Shown here: positions 1 to 9,843 of the stretch, one piece after another
Position numbering within the stretch: the first letter of the stretch is position 1
How the letters are laid out: every line of letters starts with the position of its first letter
NCBI RefSeq assembly: GCF_003634965.1
Contig: NZ_RBXP01000015.1
Span: 248,001-312,000, forward strand
Reading direction: 5' to 3'
DNA: 64,000 nucleotides
Source of the DNA: Azonexus fungiphilus
Lineage (GTDB): Bacteria; Pseudomonadota; Gammaproteobacteria; Burkholderiales; Rhodocyclaceae
Notes under the pieces: generated by a model
Database searches by the model: none
What the model was told of the DNA's origin: nothing
Seen by the model: the letters and a program-made list of their open reading frames with translations, nothing else
Position numbers and translations under genes: made by a program

Positions 1-2484
1 CTGGTCCAGACGCGCCAGTCGCGCGAGTTGAGCGAGAACCTGGAAGCGACGCTGCACGCGATTCCCGACCTGCTTTTCGAAGTCGCCGCCGACGGTCGTT
101 TCCTCAATGTCTGGGCGAGCGATCCCGAGCAGCTGCAACTGTCGCCGGACGCGCTGCTCGAGCGCCGCCTCGACGACATCCTGCCGCCGGCCGCCGCCGC
201 CCTCTGCCGGCAGGCCCTGGCCGAGGCGGCGGCGAACGGGCGCTCGCGCGGCCAGGTGCTCGAGCTCGAGTTTGCCGAGGGGCGCCGCTGGTTCGAGCTG
301 TCGACGACGCGCAAGCCGGGTGGCGGCGAAATGGCGCGTTTCATGGTCCTGGCGCGCAACATCGGCGACCGGATCGCCGCCCAGGCATCGATGCGTTCGG
401 CACAGGCGGCAAGCGAGCAGTTGCTGGCCGAGTCCGACCGGATGCGGCTGACCCTGCTCAGCATGCTCGAGGACCGCCAGCTGGCCGAAGCCCAGCTGCG
501 CAAGCTGTCGCAGGCGGTCGAACAGAGCCCGGTGGCGGTCGTCATCACCGACCTCGAGGCGCGCATCGAGTACGTCAACCAGGCCTTCGTCGAGGTCAGC
601 GGCTATTCGGCCGCGGAACTGCTCGGCCAGAATCCGCGCCTGCTGCAAAGCGGCCTGACGCCGCAGAGCCAGTACCAGTCGATGTGGGAAACCCTGCAGC
701 GCGGCGAGAACTGGCTCGGCCAGCTGACCAACCGCAACAAGCGCGGCGAGATCTTCTACGAATTCGCGGTGATCTCGCCGATCCGCCAGCCCGACGGCCG
801 GGTCACCCACTACCTCGCGGTCAAGCAGGACATCACCGAGCGCAAGCGGATCGGCGAGGAACTCGACCGCCATCGCCACCACCTCGAGGAACTGGTCGAC
901 CAGCGCACCGCCGAACTGCAGACCGCCAAGGCAGCGGCCGAGGTTGCCAGTCGCGCCAAGTCGGCCTTCCTGGCGAACATGAGCCACGAGATCCGGACGC
1001 CGATGAACGCCATCGTCGGCCTGGCCCACCGCCTGCTCAAGCAGGCCACCGACGACGGCCAGCGGGGCCATCTGGAGATGATCAAGGCCTCGGCCGACCA
1101 CCTGCTCTCGGTGATCAACGACATCCTCGACCTGTCGCGGATCGAGGCCGGCAAGCTCGAACTGGCGCAGGCCGACTTCAACCTGCCGGAACTGCTCGAG
1201 CGGACCCTCGGCCTGGTTCGCGAGCGGGCGCAGGCCAAGGGCCTGCAATTGCAGTTGCAGGCGCCCGGGCTGCCGCTGCTGGTGCACGGCGATCCGACCC
1301 GGCTGGCGCAGGCGCTGCTCAACTACCTGAGCAACGCCATCAAGTTCACCGAGCAGGGCAGCATCGTCCTGCGCGGGCGCCTGGTCGACGGCGACGACAG
1401 CTCGGTGCAGCTGCATTTCGAGGTCTGCGACAGCGGCATCGGCATCGATGCCGAAACCCTGGCCCGGCTGTTCAACCCCTTCGAGCAGGCCGACAACTCG
1501 ACCACGCGGCTGCATGGCGGCAGCGGTCTGGGCCTGGTCATCACCCGCCAGCTGGCTGAACTGATGGGCGGCAGCGCTGGCTGCGAGAGCACGCCCGGGG
1601 TCGGCAGCCGCTTCTGGTTCTCGGTCCGCCTGGGCCGTGCCGAGGGCGAGGTCGCCGGCAGCCTGCCGGCACTGCCCGGCGAAAGCGTCGAGGAACGCCT
1701 GGCGCGTGATTGCCGTGGTGCGCGCATCCTGCTGTGCGAGGACAACCTGGTGAACCAGGAAGTGGCGCGGACGCTGCTCTGCGACATCGGTCTCGCCGTG
1801 CAGCTCGCCGGCAACGGCCGCGAAGGGCTGAACCTGCTCGAACGCGAAAGCTTCGACCTGGTCCTGATGGATGTCCAGATGCCGCTGATGGACGGGCTCG
1901 AGGCGACCCGGCGGATCCGCCTGCTGCCCGGGCGCCGCGACCTGCCGATCCTGGCCATGACCGCCAACGCCTTCGCCGAGGACCGCAAGGCCTGCCTCGA
2001 CGCCGGCATGAACGATTTCGTCGCCAAGCCGGTCGATCCCGACGCCCTTTACGCGGCGCTGCTGCGCTGGCTGCCGCAGGCGGCCGCGGCGCCGGTCGTG
2101 GCCGACCCTGGCGCCGATCCGCTGGCGGCGGCGTTGCACGCACTTCCCGGGCTCGATGCGGCAACCCTGCTGCCGGTGATGCGCGGGCGGGCGTACAAGG
2201 CGGCGCAGTTGCTGCGCATGTTTGCCGAGCGCCATGCCGACGACGCCGATCGCCTGCGTGGCGCGCTGGCCGCCGGCGACCGTGCAGCCGCCGAGCAGCT
2301 CGCGCACGCCCTCAAGGGGGCCGCCGGTACCCTGGCGCTGAACGCGCTGCATCGCCGGGCAAGCGGGCTCAACGAGGCGCTGCGCAGCGGTGCCGGCCGC
2401 GATCAGCTGGCCGGCGAGCTCGACCTGCTGGCCGCCGAACTGGCCGAGGTCTGCCGCGGCATTGCCGGCCTACCCGCCGACTGA
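1..2484 (+). CDS. Hybrid sensor histidine kinase (PAS-PAS-HisKA-HATPase-REC-HPt), 5' partial
   Basis: The frame is open from base 1, so the gene probably begins upstream; the first possible internal start is a TTG at 28. Counting from there, a PAS-like segment covers about 1-110, a second PAS about 165-280, and HisKA has the H-box [11 protein letters not shown] with the phospho-accepting His near 319. HATPase_c shows the N-box (NYLSNAIKF), DSGIGID and SGLGLVI. A receiver has LVLMDVQMP with the Asp near 614 and the conserved Lys in AKPVDP. An HPt domain ends the protein with [10 protein letters not shown], His near 760. This is a complete phosphorelay in one chain. No membrane segment is visible in the part present, but the missing N-terminus could carry one. 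The stimulus is unknown. Its 3' end overlaps the convergent kinase gene by 15 bp. Confidence 0.93.
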   Translation: MVQTRQSRELSENLEATLHAIPDLLFEVAADGRFLNVWASDPEQLQLSPDALLERRLDDILPPAAAALCRQALAEAAANGRSRGQVLELEFAEGRRWFELSTTRKPGGGEMARFMVLARNIGDRIAAQASMRSAQAASEQLLAESDRMRLTLLSMLEDRQLAEAQLRKLSQAVEQSPVAVVITDLEARIEYVNQAFVEVSGYSAAELLGQNPRLLQSGLTPQSQYQSMWETLQRGENWLGQLTNRNKRGEIFYEFAVISPIRQPDGRVTHYLAVKQDITERKRIGEELDRHRHHLEELVDQRTAELQTAKAAAEVASRAKSAFLANMSHEIRTPMNAIVGLAHRLLKQATDDGQRGHLEMIKASADHLLSVINDILDLSRIEAGKLELAQADFNLPELLERTLGLVRERAQAKGLQLQLQAPGLPLLVHGDPTRLAQALLNYLSNAIKFTEQGSIVLRGRLVDGDDSSVQLHFEVCDSGIGIDAETLARLFNPFEQADNSTTRLHGGSGLGLVITRQLAELMGGSAGCESTPGVGSRFWFSVRLGRAEGEVAGSLPALPGESVEERLARDCRGARILLCEDNLVNQEVARTLLCDIGLAVQLAGNGREGLNLLERESFDLVLMDVQMPLMDGLEATRRIRLLPGRRDLPILAMTANAFAEDRKACLDAGMNDFVAKPVDPDALYAALLRWLPQAAAAPVVADPGADPLAAALHALPGLDAATLLPVMRGRAYKAAQLLRMFAERHADDADRLRGALAAGDRAAAEQLAHALKGAAGTLALNALHRRASGLNEALRSGAGRDQLAGELDLLAAELAEVCRGIAGLPAD

Positions 2485-5400
2485 GCCGGTCGTCGGCCGT
2501 AGCCGCTCGATTTCCGCGTTCAGGGTCGCGACGCTGACCGGCTTGGCAACATAGCCGTCCATGCCGGCGGCGAGGCAGACCTCGCGGTCGCCGGCCATCG
2601 CGTTGGCGGTCATGGCGATGATCGGCAGCGGCCGGCGGCCCTCGGCGGCTTCGCGGGCACGCCACTGGCGGGTCGTCTCGAGGCCGTCGAGCACCGGCAT
2701 CTGGATATCCATCAGGACCAGGTCGAAGGCCGCATCGGCGAGCATCTCGAGGGCTTCCTGGCCGTGCTGGGCGAGGCTGACGCAATGCCCCTGCTTTTCG
2801 AGCAGGGCGCAGGCCAGGCGCTGGTTGATCGGGTTGTCCTCGACCAGCAGGATGTGCAGCGTCGCCGGCGCGGCGACGGCGGCGACCGGCGTGCTGCCGT
2901 GCCAGGCGCGGCGCTTGTCCGGCCGGCGGGCGATGGCGCGGACCTCATGCTCGGCGGCGAGCAGTTCCTCGGCGAGCAGCGGCTTGGGCAGCTCGCGCGA
3001 AGCGAAGTTGCGGGTTGCCGAAGGGATCGTCGCGTTCATCGGCGTCAGTGCCAGGACCACCGCCCCGGGGCGCAGGCCGCCGCGGAACAGCGGCATCTCG
3101 GCGAAGCTCGCCGGCAGCCATTCCTGCTCGGCGACGAGGACGGCGTAGCGGCCGGCTTCGTCGTGGCCGGCCAGTGCCTGCAGGCGCTGGCGCAGTTCAC
3201 CGCTGCCAGCACACAGCTGGACCTGGCGGCCGAGCCGGCGCAGACCGGCGGCCAGCAGCTTGCGCAGGCGGTCGTTGCGGATCGCCAGCAGCCACAGGCC
3301 GTCGTTCTCCGACGGCGGTAGCGGCGGCGGTTCGGGACGGTCACGGTCGACCGGCAATTCGAGCTCAAAATGGAAATTGCTGCCTTCACCGGGGACGCTG
3401 TCGAGGCTCAGTTCGCCGCCCATCAGGCGGACGATCTCGCGGCTGATGGTCAGGCCCAGGCCGGTGCCGCCGAAGCGGCGGGTGACGCTGGCGTCGGCCT
3501 GGCCGAAGGCATCGAAGATTGCCGCCTGCTTGTCGTGGGGGATGCCGATGCCGCTGTCGATCACCGACAGGCGCAGCCGGCACTGGCCGTCGCCGGCGGC
3601 GGCGCGGGCAATGCGCAGGATCACCTCGCCCTGCTCGGTGAACTTGATGGCGTTGCCGATCAGGTTGAGCAGCACCTGGCGCAGCCGCCCGGGGTCGCCG
3701 ACCAGGCCGTCGGGAACCTCGGGGGCGATGTCGATCAGCACCTCCAGGCCTTTCTCGGCGGCGCGCGCGGAGAGCACGCGGGCGGTCCCGAGGGCCAGCT
3801 CGCGCAGGCGGAAGGGCGTCGCCTCGAGGTGCATGCGGCCGGCCTCCATCTTCGAGAAATCGAGGATGTCGTTGAGGATGATCATCAGCGATTCGGCCGA
3901 CTGGCGGACCAGTTCGAGGTACTGGCGCTGGGTCGCGTCGAGCTCGGTGTCGAGCGTCAGCGCGGTGAGGCCGAGGATGCCGTTCATCGGCGTGCGAATC
4001 TCGTGGCTCATGTTGGCGACGAACTGGCTTTTCGCGTCGTTGGCTGCCTCGGCGCTGGCAATCGCCTGGCGCAGCCGTGATTCGTCCTCCTTGCGCCGGG
4101 TGATGTCGCGGAAAGCGGTGACCGAGCCGGCGATGCGCCGGCCCTGGTAGAGCGGCGTGCTGCTGACCTCGACCGGGAAGCTGCTGCCGTCGGTGCGGGT
4201 GAACCTTTCCTCGCCGAAGAAATGGCGGCCGTTGCTGACCGCCCGGAAAATCGGGCATTCGGCGAGCGGCCCGCAGCCGTCGGCGCCATGGCGATGGAAC
4301 AGGTAGTGGCCGACCTGACCGATCAGTGCCGTGCGCTCGAGGCCGAGCAGTTCGAGCGCGGCGGCATTGACGAGGACGACGCGGCCGTTCTCGTCGAGTA
4401 CGTAGAGGCCGTCGCCCATGGTTTCGGTGACCGCGATCAGGTTGCGCTGTTCCTGGACCAGCCGCTCGCGCGAGGCGAGCAGGCGCAGGAAAAGGAAGAA
4501 CAGTGCGCCGAGGGTGGCCAGCATCAGGCCGAACTGGGTCCAGAACTCCTCGCGCAGCACGCCGATGAAGGGCGCCTTGGTGTAGGCGATGATGTAGGCG
4601 CTGGGGCGGCCGGAAATGTCGTCGATCGGCAGGAAGCTGACCACCCACGGATCGTCGCTGCTGCCGACGCTGAGCGAGAATGCGCGGAATTCGCCGAGCG
4701 CGCGCCGGACCGTGGCGTTGCCGGCGAGTTCGAGGTCGAGGGCGGCGACCCGGGGCGACGGCGGCGCCGGGCTGTCGGGCAGCGTCACCTGGGGATCCTC
4801 GACCAGGAAGCCGGGATGGATCTTCGACTCGCCGTAAAGCCAGCGCTCGGATTCGAAGAGCACCGGCAGGGTGCGCTCGCTGGCCAGCACGAAATGGAAT
4901 TCGCGCGACGGTTCGAGCTGCTGCATGGCATCGCGGATGGCGAGGAAGCCGATGCTGGTCTCGACCGCGCCGAGCAGGCGGTCGCCGTCGAGCAGCGGGT
5001 ACACGAAACGAAAACCCGACTTGACCCGGCCGGCTTCGAAACCCTGCACCGGCTGCCGGGTTTCCAGCACCTGGCGGATCGAAGGCCGGATCGCCAGCAG
5101 GTTGTCGCCGTATTTCTGCGGTTCGTGGAAACGCAGGAAACTGTCGCCGTTGGCGGTCTGGAAATGCAGCTGGCGGATGCCCAGTTCGCGCAGGTTGCGG
5201 TAGGTCGGCGAGAGCAGCTGGTAGAGCCGGGCGCGGTAGGGAATCTGGGCTTCGCCGCTGGCCTGCGAGGCGGCGTCCATCAGGGTCAGGATTTCGCGCT
5301 GCTTGATGCGTTCGGAGAACAGGATCGAGGTTGCCTTGGCGTAGGTCTGCAGGCTGGCCTGATAGATCGTTGCCAGCTCCTGGGTGTGCTGTTCTTCGTG

Positions 5401-5526
5401 CAGCGCCTGTTTTTCCTGCTGGCTGCTGTGCAGCAGCCAGGTTCCGATCAGCGGCAGGACGAGGAAGGCGGCCAGTGCCCAGCCGCGGGCCTGGCGATGG
5501 ATTTGCGGCGGGCGGCGATCGGGCAT
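2470..5526 (-). CDS. Membrane hybrid sensor histidine kinase (Cache-PAS-HisKA-HATPase-REC)
   Basis: 1018 residues. A first membrane segment (about 17-35) and a second (about 335-352, rich in L and F) bracket a periplasmic region of about 300 residues that resembles a double-Cache sensor. A PAS domain follows (about 365-480), then HisKA with [12 protein letters not shown] (His near 507), HATPase_c with [16 protein letters not shown] and GTGLGLTI, and a C-terminal receiver with [13 protein letters not shown] (Asp near 940) and AKPVS. There is no HPt, so phosphotransfer needs a separate HPt protein. The start lies 2 nt after the stop of an upstream gene for a periplasmic binding protein, so the two are probably cotranscribed and the binding protein may deliver the signal to the Cache domain. 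That pairing is inference. Confidence 0.92.
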   Translation of the reverse strand: MPDRRPPQIHRQARGWALAAFLVLPLIGTWLLHSSQQEKQALHEEQHTQELATIYQASLQTYAKATSILFSERIKQREILTLMDAASQASGEAQIPYRARLYQLLSPTYRNLRELGIRQLHFQTANGDSFLRFHEPQKYGDNLLAIRPSIRQVLETRQPVQGFEAGRVKSGFRFVYPLLDGDRLLGAVETSIGFLAIRDAMQQLEPSREFHFVLASERTLPVLFESERWLYGESKIHPGFLVEDPQVTLPDSPAPPSPRVAALDLELAGNATVRRALGEFRAFSLSVGSSDDPWVVSFLPIDDISGRPSAYIIAYTKAPFIGVLREEFWTQFGLMLATLGALFFLFLRLLASRERLVQEQRNLIAVTETMGDGLYVLDENGRVVLVNAAALELLGLERTALIGQVGHYLFHRHGADGCGPLAECPIFRAVSNGRHFFGEERFTRTDGSSFPVEVSSTPLYQGRRIAGSVTAFRDITRRKEDESRLRQAIASAEAANDAKSQFVANMSHEIRTPMNGILGLTALTLDTELDATQRQYLELVRQSAESLMIILNDILDFSKMEAGRMHLEATPFRLRELALGTARVLSARAAEKGLEVLIDIAPEVPDGLVGDPGRLRQVLLNLIGNAIKFTEQGEVILRIARAAAGDGQCRLRLSVIDSGIGIPHDKQAAIFDAFGQADASVTRRFGGTGLGLTISREIVRLMGGELSLDSVPGEGSNFHFELELPVDRDRPEPPPLPPSENDGLWLLAIRNDRLRKLLAAGLRRLGRQVQLCAGSGELRQRLQALAGHDEAGRYAVLVAEQEWLPASFAEMPLFRGGLRPGAVVLALTPMNATIPSATRNFASRELPKPLLAEELLAAEHEVRAIARRPDKRRAWHGSTPVAAVAAPATLHILLVEDNPINQRLACALLEKQGHCVSLAQHGQEALEMLADAAFDLVLMDIQMPVLDGLETTRQWRAREAAEGRRPLPIIAMTANAMAGDREVCLAAGMDGYVAKPVSVATLNAEIERLRPTTGSVGG

Positions 5527-5528
5527 GC

Positions 5529-6401
5529 TCAGAAGTTGCCTTGCTCGGGGATCACCGCCTGCCGCCGCAGCTTGCGTACGACGTCGTAGTCGCCGTCGGC
5601 GGCAGGCACCGCGCCGTAGCGGAATTGCCGGCCCCAGTCGGCCATCAGCGTCCGGTCGCGCTGCTGCGGGGCCAGCCCGGTCAGCGCCTTGCGCAAGGCC
5701 TGCATGCGCTCGCCGGACAGCCGGCGGCCGTTGGCGATCAGGGCGAAGCCGGGCAGTGGCGGCGTCTCGGCCAGGACGACCAGACCGAGGTGGGCGTAGT
5801 TGCGGGCGATCGCGGTCTTGGCGCCGCCGTAGTCGTAATCGCCGCGGGCGACGGCGAGCGCGACTTCGTCGTGCTTGTCGAGATAGCGGAAGCGTTGCTG
5901 GTCGAGGCGTGCGCCCTGCTTGCGCAGCAGGGCGTCGACCGCCAGGTAGCCGCAGGTCGAGAGCGGCTGGGTCAGCGCGAAGCGGCGCTGGTGCAGGGGG
6001 TTCTGCAGCGGCGGGCCATTGCTGACGAGGGCGCAGGAGTAGCTGGCTTCGCCATTGGCCTCGAGGAAGTGCACCAGCGGCTCGGCTTGCGGAAAGCTGT
6101 CGCGCAGGCTGACGTAGGGCAAGGGGCCGAGATAGGCAAGGTCGATCTGGCCGGTGCGGAAGCGTTCGAGGATCTCGGCGTAGGACGTCGAGTAGTGGAT
6201 TTCGATGCTGATGCCGAGGCGCTGTTCTAGGTAGCTGAGCAGCGGCTTGACCTGCTTGATCACTTCTTCCGGCTGCTCCATTGGCAGGGGCGCGAAGTAC
6301 AGCGTTTCGCCGCTTGCCGGCAGCGCTGCCGGGAGCAGGCTGGCCAGCGCGATCAACCAGCGGGCAAGCGCCCGGGCAAGGCGCGGCGAACGGAGGAGCA
6401 T
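5529..6401 (-). CDS. PhnD-like periplasmic substrate-binding protein
   Basis: 290 residues. A basic N-terminus followed by a hydrophobic stretch and an ALPASGE-type cleavage region indicates export. The mature part starts LYFAPLPMEQPEEV and contains the YLEQRLG, TGQIDLAYLGPLPYV and DYDYGGAK segments typical of phosphate/phosphonate (PhnD) type binding proteins. No ABC permease or ATPase gene is adjacent; the gene directly downstream (2 nt) encodes a sensor kinase with a large periplasmic domain. A role as a ligand-sensing accessory protein is therefore more likely than transport, as known for TorT/TorS-like pairs. The ligand cannot be told from the sequence, since members of this family bind phosphonate, phosphite and unrelated small molecules. 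Confidence 0.85.
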   Translation of the reverse strand: MLLRSPRLARALARWLIALASLLPAALPASGETLYFAPLPMEQPEEVIKQVKPLLSYLEQRLGISIEIHYSTSYAEILERFRTGQIDLAYLGPLPYVSLRDSFPQAEPLVHFLEANGEASYSCALVSNGPPLQNPLHQRRFALTQPLSTCGYLAVDALLRKQGARLDQQRFRYLDKHDEVALAVARGDYDYGGAKTAIARNYAHLGLVVLAETPPLPGFALIANGRRLSGERMQALRKALTGLAPQQRDRTLMADWGRQFRYGAVPAADGDYDVVRKLRRQAVIPEQGNF

Positions 6402-6440
6402 GGCAAAACCCGCGATAAGCGAAAGGTCATATTCTATCCG

Positions 6441-6475
6441 GAAAAAATCCGGCCCGGCCCCGTGACGGGCCGGTT
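6441..6475 (-). terminator. Rho-independent terminator of the acetate kinase fusion gene
   Basis: On the minus strand an 8-bp GC stem (arms at 6466-6473 and 6449-6456, loop of 9) is followed by a run of six T. It lies about 30 nt after the stop at 6504 and separates this operon from the binding-protein gene. Confidence 0.8.
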
Positions 6476-6503
6476 CGCGGGGCGCGGGAGATTTCGCCGG
6501 CGC

Positions 6504-8825
6504 TCAGGCGCGGCTCTGGATTTCCTCGATGTAGCCGAGCATGCCGGTCTTGAGATTGCCGGCGTTGCCTTCGTCGGTGTCGATGTGCATGGCCAGGCGG
6601 AAGGCCGGATTCACACGGACGACGACGTCGCCGAAGATCAGCTCGCGCTCGCCCTCGACGCGCACGCGGACGACGTAGTTGTCGCGTACGCGAAAGCGCA
6701 TGGCGTCGTCCGGCGACATGTGGATGTGACGTTGCGCGCAGATCACGCCGCGCTCGATCTGGCTGCTGCCGTACGGGCCTTCGAGCGTCAGTCCGGGCGT
6801 CCCGGCGAGGTCGCCCGACTGGCGGATCGGCGGTTGGACGCCGAGCTTGAACTGCTCGGTCATCGCGATCTCGACCTGGGTTTCCTTGCGCGTCGGGCCG
6901 AGCACGCGGACGTTGGCGATGCGCCCCTTGGGGCCGACCAGGTGCACCTTTTCCTCGCAGGCGTACTGGCCGGGCTGCGACAGTTCGTGCATCGGGGTCA
7001 GCTGGTGGCCGGGGCCGAACAGCGCCTCGACGTCGGCCTGCGAGAGATGCACGTGGTGGGCCGAGATCTCGACCGGGATCGCCGGTGCCTCTTCGGCCTG
7101 CGCTTCCAGCAGCAGTTCGTTGCGCTCGATGGCGCGCAGCGCTTCCCAGGCGACCAGGCGCTCGTCGTCGTTGGCGACGACGAGGATCTTGACCGGCGAA
7201 TCGTCGGCCGAGATGACGGCATGCGAATCGAGCTTGCCGAGGTTGCGGTTCTTGTCCTCGTCGAGGCGGATGCCCATGAATTCGAGGCCCTGGCAGGCCA
7301 GGCTGCGCACCGTCGCGCTGCTTTCGCCGATGTCGCCGGTGAAGGCGAGGACGTCGATGCCGCCCATTGCCGCGACGTAGGCGCCGATGTTCTTGCGCAC
7401 CTGGTAGCAGAAGGCCTTGTGCGCGAGCAGGGCGCGGTGATGACCCTCGGCGGCGGCGGCCTCGATTTCGGCGATGTCGTTCGAGATGCCGGAGATGCCC
7501 TTCAGGCCGCTTTCGCTGTTGATCAGGGTCGACAGCTGTTCCGGCGTCATTTTGTGCTGTTCGAGCAGGTGGATCATCACCGCCGGATCGATGCTGCCCG
7601 AGCGGCTGGGCATGATCAGGCCGTCGGTCGGCGTCATGCCCATCGTCGTGTCCACCGAACGGCCATGGTCGATGGCGCACAGCGAGGCGCCGATGCCGAG
7701 GTGGCAGGAGACGATCTCCAGTTCGCCGAGCGGGCGCTTGAGCACTTCCGCCGATTTCAGCGAGACGTAGCGGTGCGAGGTGCCGTGGAAGCCGTAGCGG
7801 CGGATGCCGTGCTGCTTGTAGAGGTCGTAGGGCAGGCCGTAGAGGTAGGCGTAGGGCGCCAGCGTCTGGTGGAAGGCGGTGTCGAAGACGGCGACCTGGG
7901 GCACGTTCGGGAAATGCTTGAGGGCGACGCGGATGCCGGCGACGTTGACCGGGTTGTGCAGCGGCGCGAAGACCGCCAGTTCCTCGATGTCGGCGATCAC
8001 CGCCGGGGTGATGACGACCGAGCTGGAGAACTTGTTGCCGCCATGCACGACGCGGTGGCCGATGGCGGTCACGTCTTCCGGGTGGAAGGTGAAGGCCGGG
8101 CCGAGCAGGGCGGTCGCCTCGCTCATCACCTTGAACAGGTCGGACAGCTTGAACGGCGCATGTTCCATGACCTGGCGCTGCGGCCCGACCATGACCGTGA
8201 TGCGGGCGTGCTGCTGGTCGGCGTTGTCGATGATGCCGTGGATGTCGGCACCGCTTTCGCGGGTGTCGTAGATGCCGAAGTGGATCTGGCTGATGCCGAC
8301 GTTGAGCGCGACCACCTTGCCCGGCTGGCTGGTGGTCAGCGACAGCGCGTAGGGGTCGTCGGATTTTGCCGTGCCGGCGCCGTTGACCGTGTGCGTGTCG
8401 GCGCTCATGGCGCGCGTGCGGTCGGCGAGCAGCCGCGAGAGGTAGACGATCGCCTTGGGGTTGCTGAGCACGCGGCCGGTGAATACTTCCTGCGGGATCA
8501 TCAGGACGAAGCAGCGGTTGCCGGCGATGACGTCGGCGCTGATCTTCTCGCCGGTGAGCACCGACATGATGCCGAAGACGTCGCCCGGGCCGAGCTGGGC
8601 GATGACGCTGCGGGTGCCGGTGTTGTCCGAGGTCGAGATCTCGGCGTGGCCGCTGATCATCACGCCGATGCCGTGGCCCTGGTCGCCGGTCTCGAGCATC
8701 GCCTCGTTGCCCTCGAAGGTGGCCAGGCGTGACTTGATGACGATTTCCTCGACCTGGTCGGCCGGGAAACTGGCGAACAGGGGGACCTGTTCGAGGAAGA
8801 AACGTTTGAGATCGATTTCGCTCAT
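6504..8825 (-). CDS. Triple fusion: cNMP-binding domain + acetate/propionate kinase + PduL phosphotransacylase
   Basis: 773 residues. Residues 10-130 form a cyclic-nucleotide-binding (CRP/CAP) fold (FEGNEAML, LGPGDVFGIMSVLTGE). Residues 168-560 are acetokinase family: GHRVVHGG (R258), FAPLHNP (H290), FDTAF (D315), GFHGTSH (H347), SRSGSIDP (R408) and FTGDIGES (E501) match catalytic positions. Residues 585-760 are PduL: HVH (591/593), HIH (700/702) and MHID (747) correspond to its metal-binding His residues. One chain could therefore convert acyl-CoA to acyl phosphate and then to acid plus ATP, under control of a nucleotide ligand. Oddly, the N-terminal kinase loop, normally N-x-G-S-S-S-x-K, reads NVGISQIH (175-182), so kinase activity is not certain. 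The ATG has a GGAG sequence 8 nt upstream. It lies about 90 nt downstream of the bestrophin gene. Confidence 0.93.
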   Translation of the reverse strand: MSEIDLKRFFLEQVPLFASFPADQVEEIVIKSRLATFEGNEAMLETGDQGHGIGVMISGHAEISTSDNTGTRSVIAQLGPGDVFGIMSVLTGEKISADVIAGNRCFVLMIPQEVFTGRVLSNPKAIVYLSRLLADRTRAMSADTHTVNGAGTAKSDDPYALSLTTSQPGKVVALNVGISQIHFGIYDTRESGADIHGIIDNADQQHARITVMVGPQRQVMEHAPFKLSDLFKVMSEATALLGPAFTFHPEDVTAIGHRVVHGGNKFSSSVVITPAVIADIEELAVFAPLHNPVNVAGIRVALKHFPNVPQVAVFDTAFHQTLAPYAYLYGLPYDLYKQHGIRRYGFHGTSHRYVSLKSAEVLKRPLGELEIVSCHLGIGASLCAIDHGRSVDTTMGMTPTDGLIMPSRSGSIDPAVMIHLLEQHKMTPEQLSTLINSESGLKGISGISNDIAEIEAAAAEGHHRALLAHKAFCYQVRKNIGAYVAAMGGIDVLAFTGDIGESSATVRSLACQGLEFMGIRLDEDKNRNLGKLDSHAVISADDSPVKILVVANDDERLVAWEALRAIERNELLLEAQAEEAPAIPVEISAHHVHLSQADVEALFGPGHQLTPMHELSQPGQYACEEKVHLVGPKGRIANVRVLGPTRKETQVEIAMTEQFKLGVQPPIRQSGDLAGTPGLTLEGPYGSSQIERGVICAQRHIHMSPDDAMRFRVRDNYVVRVRVEGERELIFGDVVVRVNPAFRLAMHIDTDEGNAGNLKTGMLGYIEEIQSRA

Positions 8826-8928
8826 GGCTGTGCTCCGCTGTCCTGCAGTTTTTATGGCGGCAAGACTATCATTTTGTTGCGGTGCAGCAAAGCACTGCCG
8901 GCGGCGGCGCCGGAAATGCCGCTGACGC

Positions 8929-9840
8929 TCAGCTGAGAATGTAGTTGGCGTCGGGCTTCGGCAGCGGGGCCGGGGTCTCGCCGAGCATCTCGCGCAGGCT
9001 GGCCTCGATGCCGGCGACGATGGCGTCGAGCGCCAGGTCGTTGGGGGCGCGGCCGAACGGATCCTCGATCTCGTCGCTGAGTGCTTCCAGCGCGAAGAAG
9101 GTGTAGGACACGAAGCAGACGATCAGCGGCGTCATCAGGCCGATCGCGTCGACCAGGCCGAAGGGCAGCAGCACGCAGTAGAGGTAGGACGAGCGGTGCA
9201 GGATCACCGAGTAGGTGAACGGCAGCGGCGTGCCGAGAATGCGCTCGCAGCCGCCCATCGCCAGCGACAGCTCGTCGAGGTTGCGCTCCATGGCGTGGGC
9301 GAGGATGGGCTCGAGCCGGCCGGCGGCGCGTTCTTCGGCAAGCCGCTGGCCGAGCCAGAGCAGGATCAGGTTGGCCGGATTGCGGGCGCCGGCGAGGCTG
9401 GCAGCGAAATCGCGCGGCAGCAGGTCGCCCAGGCCGTTGAGGCCGGGGTCGCCGCGCAGCTGGTTGCGCAGCGCGGCGGCGAAGGCGGCGATGCCGAGGA
9501 CGAAGGGGCGCAGCCCGCTGCCCGGCGCCACGCAGGTGCTCGCCTTGCGCGCCAGGTTGCGGCTCTCGACGAGGATGCTGCCCCACAGCTTGCGCGCTTC
9601 CCAGTAACGGTCGTAGCTGACGTTGATGCGAAAGCCGAAGAAAATCGCCAGGGCGATGCCGATCAGCGAGAACGGGCTGGCGTTGAGCGGCACCTTCCAG
9701 TGCAGCAGCTGGCCGTGCGCGGCGACCACCGCGCAGGCGACGGCGAAGACGAACAGCTGCTGCTGCAGGATCAGGTGCACCAGCGAACCGCGCCGGACGA
9801 ACAGAAGGTAGAGCCAGTGCGGCCGGGCGCGGACGATCAT
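8929..9840 (-). CDS. Bestrophin family anion channel
   Basis: 303 residues. The start MIVRARPHWLYLLFVRRGS, the FFGFRINVSYDRYWEARKLWG segment (split here as FFGFRINVSYDRYW and EARKLWG) and several hydrophobic helices match the bacterial bestrophin (YneE/UPF0187) family. Members form pentameric anion channels of the inner membrane. The late EDPFG motif is present near the C-terminal third. The gene starts 3 nt after the stop of the CoA-transferase gene and is followed, after 103 nt, by the AckA-PduL fusion, so all three are probably one transcript. A role in passing acetate or other organic anions would fit this context but is inference. Confidence 0.88.
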   Translation of the reverse strand: MIVRARPHWLYLLFVRRGSLVHLILQQQLFVFAVACAVVAAHGQLLHWKVPLNASPFSLIGIALAIFFGFRINVSYDRYWEARKLWGSILVESRNLARKASTCVAPGSGLRPFVLGIAAFAAALRNQLRGDPGLNGLGDLLPRDFAASLAGARNPANLILLWLGQRLAEERAAGRLEPILAHAMERNLDELSLAMGGCERILGTPLPFTYSVILHRSSYLYCVLLPFGLVDAIGLMTPLIVCFVSYTFFALEALSDEIEDPFGRAPNDLALDAIVAGIEASLREMLGETPAPLPKPDANYILS

Positions 9841-9843
9841 CGC

